A stretch of 64,000 nucleotides of DNA, taken from the NCBI RefSeq assembly GCF_020520285.1, contig NZ_CP084742.1:3782001-3846000 (forward strand), read 5' to 3'. Each line of letters begins with the position of its first letter. The first letter of the stretch is position 1. The notes under the pieces are model-generated. The model saw only the letters and a list, made by a program, of their open reading frames with translations, was not told the DNA's origin and made no database searches. Made by a program: the position numbers and the translations under genes. This document shows positions 36,684-43,119 of the stretch, one piece after another. This DNA comes from Pseudomonas sp. L5B5 (lineage in GTDB: Bacteria > Pseudomonadota > Gammaproteobacteria > Pseudomonadales > Pseudomonadaceae).

Positions 36684-38003
36684 ATGGCCCGCACCACTGC
36701 CCCGCTTACAGACACCGCCTGTCGCACGGCAAAGCCCAAAGAGCGCGAATACAAGCTCTTCGACGGCGACGGTCTTTACCTGCTTGTGCAACCCAACGGC
36801 CGCAAAGGCTGGCGACTCAGGTACGTGAAACCTGATGGCCGCGAAGGCCTGACCGCCCTCGGCAGCTATCCGGTGGTCGGGCTAGGCGACGCACGCCGCA
36901 AGCGCTTCGAGATCAAACAGCAGCTCGCCAACGGCATAGATCCCATCCAGTACAAGCAACAAACCAAGACTCAGGCCGTGATCAACGGTCGGACCTTCGA
37001 AAGCGTTGCGCTCGACTGGCACGCCAGCATGGTGCCCAAGTGGGCGCCCGGCCACGCCAAGACAGTGCTCAGCCGATTGAAAACCCACGTGTTCCCTTTA
37101 ATCGGTGCCAGAGCAATCGTTGAGCTGGACACCCACGACCTCATGCAGCCACTGGAAGCCGTGACGAAGCGCGGCACGATCGACGTGGCGCTCAGGATCA
37201 AGAACTACCTGCAAAGCATCATGCGTGAAGCCAAACGGCTGCGACTGATCACGGCGAACCCGGCTCACGACCTCGATGGCTCGATCAAGACACCACGGGT
37301 AACTCACCGGCCCGCACTCCCCCTATCACGACTCCCAGAGCTATTGGCTTGCATCGAGGACTACAGAGGTCGCCCACTCACGCGCCTCACGGTGATGCTG
37401 TCGTTGCATGTATTCGTACGCTCCAGCGAACTGCGCTTCGCCCGTTGGAATGAGTTCGACCTCAAGTGCGGAATCTGGGAGATTCCCGACACCCGCCCGG
37501 CGCTGGACGGAGTGCCCTTTTCCACAAGGGGTACGAAGATGGCCGGGGACATTCACGTTGTACCCTTATCGCCGCAAGCCGTGGCCTTGCTCGAGCAGAT
37601 CCACGCGATCACCGGCAAATTCGAGCTGGTGTTCGCTGGCGATGCCAAGCCATGGAAACCGATGTCCGAGAACACGGTGAATGCCGCGCTCAGGACGATG
37701 GGTTACGACACCAAGGTGGATATTTGCGGCCACGGGTTCCGAGCCATGGCGTGCAGTGCGCTGGTCGAGTCCGGGCTGTGGTCAGAGACGGCCATCGAAC
37801 GGCAGATGAGCCACAAGGAACGCAACAACGTGCGGGCCGCTTATACCCACAAGGCCGAGTTCCTCGAAGAACGCCGGATGATCATGACCTGGTGGAGCCG
37901 GTTTCTGGAGGCGAACCGCGAGGACCATGTGACGCCGCATGAGTTTGCCAAGCAGACGGGCGAGAACGTCACGCGGCTTCGCAGTGCCAAGAGGACCGAG
38001 TAA
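36684..38003 (+). CDS. P4-type tyrosine integrase
   Basis: This 439-residue site-specific recombinase catalyses insertion and excision of the island. The N-terminal DUF4102 arm-binding domain (about residues 5-90) contains LTDTACRTAKPKEREYKLFD and GLYLLVQPNGRKGWRLRY. The catalytic domain has the first Arg in HVFVRSSELRFARW (about 236-249). HGFRAMACSALVESG supplies the H-x-x-R pair (about 348-362). ERQMSHKERNNVRAAYTHKAE (about 371-390) is the C-terminal motif, with Tyr in AAYTHK as nucleophile. Gene orientation away from the tRNA and adjacency to attL match P4-family islands. The sequence appears intact. Confidence 0.93.
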   Translation: MARTTAPLTDTACRTAKPKEREYKLFDGDGLYLLVQPNGRKGWRLRYVKPDGREGLTALGSYPVVGLGDARRKRFEIKQQLANGIDPIQYKQQTKTQAVINGRTFESVALDWHASMVPKWAPGHAKTVLSRLKTHVFPLIGARAIVELDTHDLMQPLEAVTKRGTIDVALRIKNYLQSIMREAKRLRLITANPAHDLDGSIKTPRVTHRPALPLSRLPELLACIEDYRGRPLTRLTVMLSLHVFVRSSELRFARWNEFDLKCGIWEIPDTRPALDGVPFSTRGTKMAGDIHVVPLSPQAVALLEQIHAITGKFELVFAGDAKPWKPMSENTVNAALRTMGYDTKVDICGHGFRAMACSALVESGLWSETAIERQMSHKERNNVRAAYTHKAEFLEERRMIMTWWSRFLEANREDHVTPHEFAKQTGENVTRLRSAKRTE

Positions 38004-38036
38004 CCCGCCGCACCACCACCTCAACTCGCTGTGAAG

Positions 38037-38240
38037 TTACCCACAGCACCGCATGAAGCTCCTCCGCGCGGGTCCTTTCAAACGGGGCTGCAAAGCCGCC
38101 CCGTTTGAAAGGACCATATCTCAGAAAAAACTGCTGGCACAGCTTACGTCTGTGGAAAACCACTAATGTCCACCGGGGGATAGTTTTATCCACAGGCGCT
38201 AAATCCCTGATATCGCGCTGCTTGACGAATATTGTCCACA
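38037..38240. promoter_or_regulatory. Cluster of DnaA-box-like nonamers
   Basis: TTACCCACA (38037-38045), TGTGGAAAA (38151-38159, reverse strand TTTTCCACA), the consensus box TTATCCACA (38186-38194) and TTGTCCACA (38232-38240) lie within about 200 bases. One perfect and three near-consensus sites in a short AT-moderate region could mark an origin of the excised island or a DnaA-controlled promoter. The two-strand arrangement and the adjacent large hairpin support a functional site only weakly. Confidence 0.35.
38071..38115. repeat. Perfect 18-bp inverted repeat (hairpin)
   Basis: GGTCCTTTCAAACGGGGC (38071-38088) and its exact complement (38098-38115) are separated by 9 bases. No T run follows, so it is more than an ordinary terminator. 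It lies 68 bases after the integrase stop. Confidence 0.8.
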
Positions 38241-38475
38241 AGCGTAGACCGGGAGTCGCAAGAGCTGTCGATGACAGCACCCCAGGTGACCCGAACCTTT
38301 AAGGTCACGCCGCTCCCTCGGTGGTTCACCCGCAAGTACGATTCGCGTCCGGCAGCTCGTACGGTCACTACCCATGTGATGGATGCCAACTCAATATCGT
38401 TGCCCCTGCGGTAACCACCCTACCCATCTGCTCAGCAGCAGCCTATCCGCTTGGCCATTTCGCGTGCGCCAACCT

Positions 38476-38509
38476 GCGCCCGTCTCTTTCACTGGAAAGA
38501 GACGGGCGC
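38476..38509. repeat. Perfect 15-bp inverted repeat (hairpin)
   Basis: GCGCCCGTCTCTTTC and its exact complement are separated by ACTG. There is no following T run. Confidence 0.75.
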
Positions 38510-38909
38510 TCATGACACTGCTGCAGCCCTGATCGCACATGGCTCAGCCGCAATTCCCCTCGTGACAATTGGCGTGACAAACACCGATGTCACCAGCAAC
38601 AGCCATGCAGATGATGGTGCCGCAGACCAGGAAATGGACTGCACCTGACTGACAGTCAGGCATGCCCCGGTCATCACATGCTGCGTTCACCCGACTCAGG
38701 ATCTCGCGGCACTGGTCTCGTCAGCCAATGCAGCCTCCGCCCGCCCACCGGTAACGGTGTTCAGGAGGCCAGATCATGAGATGCCCTTGCTCCCGGACGT
38801 AAGGAGCCGCCAGTCCCGCGTTAGAGGACATCCCCACAGGTCGCAGGGGCCTTGATCCCTGATAACACTCAGCATTCTTGGCGGGATGACGTGAGGGAGA
38901 GATTGGCAA

Positions 38910-39215
38910 TTATTGGAGGATGGCTATGCAACTGCGCGAGACCAAGGACCACCACGTCCCTTGCTCCAACAGCAGATATCGTCCTTGCCCTATCCATGGA
39001 CCGAAGCCCACTGGCGTGTCCCGCCCTGCCATGCCTAAGCAGAGGCCCCGATAGACGGAAACGCCATTGAGGGTCAAGTAATCATCGACTCGCGGTCGTC
39101 CGCTGCGACAGGACAGAGCGGTGACATCGGTACCCCGCTCCTGGTCTGCGTCGGGGAGCTCATCCCGTTTTGGCCCGCTGGCGCTAATGGCGACGGATGC
39201 TGACGAAATCGGCAT
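38910..39215 (-). pseudogene. Possible IS5-type transposase remnant
   Basis: The 101-codon frame includes SGRPRVDDYLTLNG (about residues 38-51), then RDTPVGFGPW (about 66-75). This echoes the GRPRVDDR..LNGI and WRDLP..FGPW order at the start of IS5-family transposases. Several conserved positions are altered (the Trp before RD is missing) and no catalytic DDE part follows, so it is at best a degraded fragment. The resemblance is judged by eye and may be chance. Confidence 0.3.
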
Positions 39216-39322
39216 TTCAAGGGTCTGGTACAGGATCTGGTTGACTGCCTGAATTTATGGCTCAGGCAGCACCCCTGACTGCCATTTTTCACCAGAAAAG
39301 CTGAGCCGTAAGCTAATGTTAA

Positions 39323-39350
39323 TTTCCCGATCGGGAAAAAAATGTACAAT
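39323..39350 (+). promoter_or_regulatory. Palindromic operator and promoter of the cassette
   Basis: A perfect 16-bp palindrome TTTCCCGATCGGGAAA (39323-39338) lies just before a TACAAT -10-like hexamer (39345-39350), overlapping the -35/spacer position. It is 52 bases upstream of the HipB-like repressor gene. The spacing and symmetry fit an autoregulated XRE-type operator; repression of the whole five-gene operon is inferred. Confidence 0.6.
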
Positions 39351-39390
39351 AGGCAGAAATAGCTAACCAAATTGTTCTTGGACATTCATC

Positions 39391-39648
39391 ATGGCTTTCG
39401 TCGGTTCTTGTGCCTTAATTGGTAGCACTGTGGCAACGTCGCGAAAAGCTTTGCATATGACGCAGCGCCAGCTGGCAGATACTGCGGGTGTGGGAGTGCG
39501 GTTTATTGTTGACCTAGAAGCTGGTAAAGAAACAGTCAGGATGGGATTGGTTTTAGTCGTTCTTTCCGCTTTAGGGATAAATATAAACTTGGAGAAAGCG
39601 AGTTGCCCCCTCATTGAAGAGAGTGTCATAGGGGGAGTGAATGGCTAG
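39391..39648 (+). CDS. HipB-like XRE family transcriptional repressor
   Basis: This is an 85-residue DNA-binding protein. The helix-turn-helix is LIGSTVATSRKALHMTQRQL (residues 9-28), then ADTAGVGVRFIVDLEAGKET and LVLVVLSALGINI. This closely follows the HipB pattern (TQ-x2-LA-x3-GV-x2-RFI-x-DLE-x-GK-x-TV). No HipA kinase gene accompanies it; instead it is followed, with an 8-base overlap (ATGGCTAG), by a radical SAM gene. It probably binds the palindrome at 39323-39338 and represses its own operon. The start has only a weak GGA upstream. Confidence 0.85.
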   Translation: MAFVGSCALIGSTVATSRKALHMTQRQLADTAGVGVRFIVDLEAGKETVRMGLVLVVLSALGININLEKASCPLIEESVIGGVNG

Positions 39649-40414
39649 TTACATCTCAGGCACTAAGGACCGTATTTTCATAAACCCCACTTTAGGATGT
39701 GACTCTAACTGCTCCTATTGTTATTTAGGAACACAAGGCCTAGATATTGGGAAAAAAACTATAAGCCCCAAAAGTGCTGAGTTTCTGATTGAAGGTCTGC
39801 TTGCTTTCCCGGGTTTTAGAAAAGGTAAGGAAGGGACAGTCATCTCTATTGGATGCTACTCAGAGTGTTGGAGCCCCGCTAATATCGCCGTCACAAAAGA
39901 CTTTATAAAAACAGCACTCGAATTTTTGAATCCGATACAGTTCGCGACAAAACGCTCGGTTAGCACTACTCAGCTAGCAGATATTTTTCCATTAATAGAG
40001 TGGAGCGGGCAGCTATCTTTATTTATATCATGTTCAACAATATCTCAATGGCGCACCTATGAAAAAGGAACATCAAAACCTCAAGACAGATTCAGAGAAA
40101 TAACCCAACTGCTGTCGAACGGCTTAAAGGTTTGCATTTACATCAAGCCTGTACTAGATGGCGTTACAATAAATGATTTGGATCTATTCGCCGACGTGAT
40201 AGATCGCACTGGCTGCTCTGTAGTTATCGGTGACATATTTAATTTTACATCACCAAACAGTAGGCCAGATTTGATTAAGGCGCCAATTCCTTCAACTGGA
40301 CTCTATGTCTGCGCTAGCAATGACATGGAATACATTTTAAACTTCTTTCGCATGAAAGAGTACATCTGTTATAATAACAGTGTCGACGCCATTAATTTCT
40401 GGAGGTCCGAATGA
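39641..40414 (+). CDS. Radical SAM enzyme (spore photoproduct lyase-like, COG1533-type)
   Basis: This 257-residue protein has the [4Fe-4S] motif C-x3-C-x2-C at residues 20, 24 and 27 within NPTLGCDSNCSYCYLGTQG. The next conserved strand TVISIGCYSECWSPANIAVT (about residues 67-86) corresponds to the SIGSYTDPYQP region of COG1533/SPL-like radical SAM proteins, with Cys in place of Asp/Pro. Later motifs are KVCIYIKPVLDGVTINDL and VVIGDIFNFTSPN. It is shorter than SPL and has no clear second cluster or substrate-recognition domain. It should generate a 5'-deoxyadenosyl radical; the substrate is unknown. GGGGGAG precedes the ATG. It overlaps both neighbours. Confidence 0.85.
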   Translation: MASYISGTKDRIFINPTLGCDSNCSYCYLGTQGLDIGKKTISPKSAEFLIEGLLAFPGFRKGKEGTVISIGCYSECWSPANIAVTKDFIKTALEFLNPIQFATKRSVSTTQLADIFPLIEWSGQLSLFISCSTISQWRTYEKGTSKPQDRFREITQLLSNGLKVCIYIKPVLDGVTINDLDLFADVIDRTGCSVVIGDIFNFTSPNSRPDLIKAPIPSTGLYVCASNDMEYILNFFRMKEYICYNNSVDAINFWRSE

Positions 40415-40839
40415 ACTCAAATAATGAAATTATATATGTAAAAGACAGAATCAATGAGATTGAAGGCAAAGACTTGCCTACAGCAATTTCCTCATTCTCT
40501 GACCCCCAGAACTTAATTGTAGCCCTGCTCGGCAGTTTAGGGTTTGACCCCGTTTCTTACGACCAGAAAGATACTGAATACCATTACTACTCAATAATTC
40601 AATCTCAGAAAGTTGATTTGGTTGTATTTGATACCAGGTCCCGGAGCTTGAGCGGGCATGCCGTATCTGACTTAGAAGCGGCTTTTTCTATAGTGAAGGC
40701 TATTGAGGGCTCTCTTAGTGACGCAATGTATTTTCCTCCTGACCTGAGAAAGAAAGTGGTCGACTCCGTAATAAGTGATGCAGGTGTTGATGAAGATTTC
40801 TTTAAGAAAGTCCTGGCGGGCTGGAAAGCATATAAGTGA
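40411..40839 (+). CDS. Unknown cassette protein, 142 residues
   Basis: This 142-residue soluble protein starts MNSNNEIIYVKDRIN. The sequence has LIVALLGSLGFDPVSY and KVDLVVFDTRSRSLSGHAVS (about residues 70-89), then a helical C-terminus KKVVDSVISDAGVDEDFFKK. I recognise no family or catalytic motif. The gene overlaps the radical SAM gene by four bases (ATGA) and the next gene by four (GTGA), so it is translated with them and probably works in the same complex or pathway. AT-rich codons match the cassette. Confidence 0.7.
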   Translation: MNSNNEIIYVKDRINEIEGKDLPTAISSFSDPQNLIVALLGSLGFDPVSYDQKDTEYHYYSIIQSQKVDLVVFDTRSRSLSGHAVSDLEAAFSIVKAIEGSLSDAMYFPPDLRKKVVDSVISDAGVDEDFFKKVLAGWKAYK

Positions 40840-41663
40840 ATACTATGAGTGACGTGCTTTCAGGACTAAATACATTTTCAGGCGAGTTCTTTACTGCAGC
40901 CGTACTTGCGATACTTGCGCTAGGGGGAATTTTGACTCTCCTAGAGTGGAGTGGTTTTTTACCTCAGGCCTTGTCGAGGTTTTTGCTACGAAATAGAGTC
41001 AGGGAACTTAAAGACATTTTAAAAGATCTGGGAGTAGACTTTTCCGAACAAAAAAAAGTACGATTTCGATCGAAGCTTGCTTCATATTTTGATGGAAATT
41101 CCGACATTGCTTCCGAAGTAAAAAAAATTATAGCTAAACACTTGAGGAAAGGCGACTTTAAAGTCGGCCGCACTTCTGACTTTAAAATTAAGGACTTCGC
41201 CGATTTGATGTCCGCCTCGTGCGACCCGAAAGAGGCAGTATTAATTGCTAGGTGCCTAAGCACATACTTGAAAAATAATATCTCTGAGTTTAGTGCTGAC
41301 TCTTTCGACTTCGTAGCATGCCCGAAGAGTGGCTCGCCATTTATCGCTTATGAGTTTGCTAAAATCTTGCAAAAACCATTGGTATTGCACGATTGTCACG
41401 AGGAAAAGTACCGAGTGGACGACCCGACACTAAGTGCCCTATCGAAAATTGATTATGGATTCGATCTAAGGCCAGGCATGGTTGGCTTGGTCGTAGATGA
41501 TAGCACTACTGGCGGAAGGAAAGTCTGCTCACTAGTGAGCGATCTGCGTCACTTCGGCTGTGTAATTGGCGACTGTCTTGTGGCCTTCGAACCACAAGGG
41601 AAAAATGGGAAGAATCTTCTTTTATCAAATGGCGTTAGACTTCATTCGATTGTTAAGCGGTGA
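40836..41663 (+). CDS. Membrane-anchored phosphoribosyltransferase-like protein
   Basis: This 275-residue protein uses GTG at 40836 (GTGA overlap with the previous stop); an ATG three codons later is an alternative. A hydrophobic helix at about residues 19-37 (AAVLAILALGGILTLLEWS) suggests membrane attachment. The C-terminal half has the PRPP-binding motif of type I phosphoribosyltransferases, VGLVVDDSTTGGRKVCSLV (about residues 219-237). FVACPKSGSPFIAYEFAKIL is a preceding strand (PPi-loop-like), comparable to orotate phosphoribosyltransferase. The middle region (about 60-130) is Lys-rich. It probably transfers or removes ribose-5-phosphate on a base or nucleotide; this activity is inferred, not shown. 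Confidence 0.75.
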   Translation: MNTMSDVLSGLNTFSGEFFTAAVLAILALGGILTLLEWSGFLPQALSRFLLRNRVRELKDILKDLGVDFSEQKKVRFRSKLASYFDGNSDIASEVKKIIAKHLRKGDFKVGRTSDFKIKDFADLMSASCDPKEAVLIARCLSTYLKNNISEFSADSFDFVACPKSGSPFIAYEFAKILQKPLVLHDCHEEKYRVDDPTLSALSKIDYGFDLRPGMVGLVVDDSTTGGRKVCSLVSDLRHFGCVIGDCLVAFEPQGKNGKNLLLSNGVRLHSIVKR

Positions 41664-41666
41664 CGT

Positions 41667-42344
41667 ATGGGAAAAATAATTGCGATCGAAGGTATTGATG
41701 GTAGTGGTAAAAACACTCAGTCAAATAAAATCCTTCAAGGCTTTTTAGATAGTGGCTTTAAGTGCGAGAAAATGTCTTTCCCACGATATGGAGAGACGTT
41801 TTTTGGCCGTGAAGTTGGGCGCTACCTAAATGGGGAATTTGGCAGTCTCGAGTCCATCAGCCCTAAGCTTTCGGCAATGCTGTATGCTGGCGATAGATAC
41901 GAGTCTAGAGATGATATTCTAAGCAAGATTGGCGGCAACGGAATTCTTATTTGTGACCGTTATGTTTATTCTAACGTCGCCCATCAAAGCGCAAAACTTT
42001 CAACTGAAGCCCGCGATGAAATTTCGCAATGGATTGAAGAGTTAGAATTCAATATCTACAAGTTACCCAAGCCAGACCTGACAATCTTTCTCGACGTCCC
42101 CCCGTCAGTTTCAGGAAACTTGATCCTTAAAAAAGAGTTAAGGGATTACACCGACAAAAAGAAAGACCTTCACGAAGAGGACGAAAGCTACCTTGAAAAG
42201 GTCTATCATGTCTTTAAAAAGCTTGCCTGCGAAACGCCCGACTGGATCATAATTGACTGCTTTGAGAACGGTTTATTACTTGGCGAAAATGAGATTTATG
42301 AAAAAATCAGAACGGAGCTAGTAAAGCGAGACTTTTACAGTTGA
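41667..42344 (+). CDS. Thymidylate kinase-like nucleoside monophosphate kinase
   Basis: This 225-residue kinase has Walker A IEGIDGSGKNT (about residues 7-17). The thymidylate kinase substrate block FPRYGETFFGREVGRYLNGE (about 38-57) follows, and ILICDRYVYSNVAHQSAKL (about 94-112) carries the DR-Y motif of dTMP kinases. LTIFLDVPP is the strand before the lid. It is a second tmk-type gene beyond the host's chromosomal one, placed 3 bases after the phosphoribosyltransferase gene. It most likely phosphorylates a (modified) nucleoside monophosphate made or altered by the upstream enzymes. AT-rich codons match the cassette. Confidence 0.85.
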   Translation: MGKIIAIEGIDGSGKNTQSNKILQGFLDSGFKCEKMSFPRYGETFFGREVGRYLNGEFGSLESISPKLSAMLYAGDRYESRDDILSKIGGNGILICDRYVYSNVAHQSAKLSTEARDEISQWIEELEFNIYKLPKPDLTIFLDVPPSVSGNLILKKELRDYTDKKKDLHEEDESYLEKVYHVFKKLACETPDWIIIDCFENGLLLGENEIYEKIRTELVKRDFYS

Positions 42345-42794
42345 CTTGACCTTATTGGGACATTCTTACGATTTCAAAGTTAGCTGAGGGCGCGCAGATT
42401 TCTGTATGTCAACTAAATATGCGCCCCTTTTGCTTTGACTTCAACTTTGGCCATTATCCCCGCCTTACACTCTCACTGACATAGACAACATAGCAACGAC
42501 GTTCTGGGCGTGCAAATATAGCACCACCTTAAAACCTTGGCCACACCTGCACTTAACAACTACAACTCCGCCATCCTTCTCTAGACATGTAGAAATACGC
42601 ACCAATTTATAAAAATGCAATAGAATTGCGCAATTCGAAGGCCTCAATCTGCCAGGCCTACAACGTAAATATTCCCCTCGACTGCTTAATCTGGTCCCAT
42701 CCAGGAGCCCAGAAAGAGAAAAAGGATATTTTTAGGGATAGCCGGACGATAAGAATTATAATTAATGCATTAGTATCATATGGTTACGTACTTT
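42345..42794. other. AT-rich tail of the island
   Basis: There is no convincing gene here; a leftward 60-codon frame at 42465-42647 has one Cys-x-Cys-Gly motif and nothing else recognisable. A weak terminator hairpin follows the kinase gene. Confidence 0.45.
42386..42432 (+). terminator. Possible terminator of the cassette operon
   Basis: GGGCGC (42388-42393) and GCGCCC (42421-42426) can pair over a 27-base loop and are followed by CTTTTGC. This is weak but plausible as the operon end, 42 bases after the kinase gene. Confidence 0.35.
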
Positions 42795-42817
42795 TTCGAC
42801 TCTTGGTGCCGCACCAT
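42795..42817 (+). repeat. attR, degenerate copy of tRNA-Thr 3' end
   Basis: This begins TTCGACTCTTGGTGCCGC and ends in the CCA-containing tail. Relative to attL it has one substitution and one deletion. Same orientation as attL, 6.3 kb away, so it defines the right end of the island. Confidence 0.8.
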
Positions 42818-42825
42818 ATAAAACG

Positions 42826-42858
42826 AAGCCTCTGCAGAAATGCAGGGGCTTTGTTGTT
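42826..42858 (+). terminator. Intrinsic terminator beyond attR (original tRNA-Thr terminator?)
   Basis: GCCTCTGCA-GAAA-TGCAGGGGC (42828-42849), followed by TTTGTTGTTT. Its position just outside attR suggests that it was the terminator of tRNA-Thr before the island inserted. Confidence 0.7.
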
Positions 42859-43119
42859 TCCAGGCTCCAGAAATCCTGTCCCCATGCCTTCAGCACGGTT
42901 GTGATCTCGGTGCTTCACCGCCTGCCCCCTCGCCTGCCCCTGGCTTCGCACACTGGCCTCATTCATTTTTGAAGTGCGCCCTGCCTGAAAGCACGCTGAT
43001 ATTGTTGCTGATTCGCCCCTTGTGTTGGCTGCACGGTCGTCAGCACCGCTGCGTCAAACGTTTTGCGCTAGTGTTTCCCTGCGGACCAGGACGGTCCTTT
43101 GACGCAGGTGCAAACGCTC

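Larger units (their letters stand above)
38004..39390. other. 1.4 kb mostly non-coding part of the island
   Basis: This region contains two perfect hairpins, a cluster of DnaA-box-like nonamers and a possible IS5-type transposase fragment (separate entries). Several short open frames exist on both strands without ribosome-binding sites or recognisable domains, and I do not call them genes. It may carry regulatory, replication or RNA functions, or be eroded sequence. Confidence 0.5.
36522..42817. mobile_element. tRNA-Thr genomic island with five-gene nucleotide-enzyme cassette
   Basis: This is about 6.3 kb bounded by the tRNA-Thr 3' end and an imperfect copy of it. The order is integrase at the tRNA end, a 1.4 kb mostly non-coding hairpin-rich segment with a possible transposase remnant, then an AT-rich cassette of five same-strand genes and a 450-base AT-rich tail. 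The AT-rich codon use of the cassette (many AAA, ATA, TTA) contrasts with the GC-rich host genes, while the integrase has intermediate composition. The island lacks structural, conjugation or replication genes, so it is a small integrative element or a satellite-like defence island. Beyond its right end, a hairpin with a T run (42826-42858) may be the original tRNA-Thr terminator. Confidence 0.85.

Noticed and set aside
36684..38003. Prophage at the tRNA-Thr site
   Set aside because: Only an integrase is present; no capsid, tail, lysis or replication genes occur between the att repeats.
38852..39070. Small open frames in the island's non-coding segment
   Set aside because: They lack ribosome-binding sites, domains and consistent composition.
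39391..39648. HipBA toxin-antitoxin module
   Set aside because: The HTH protein is HipB-like, but no HipA kinase gene follows; the next gene is a radical SAM enzyme.
39641..40414. Viperin (pVip) identity for the radical SAM gene
   Set aside because: Viperins carry a C-x3-C-x2-C motif in a distinct context (CNYKCGFC). Here the motif is CDSNCSYC and the following strands fit the SPL-like type. The kinase neighbour is suggestive but does not prove viperin activity.
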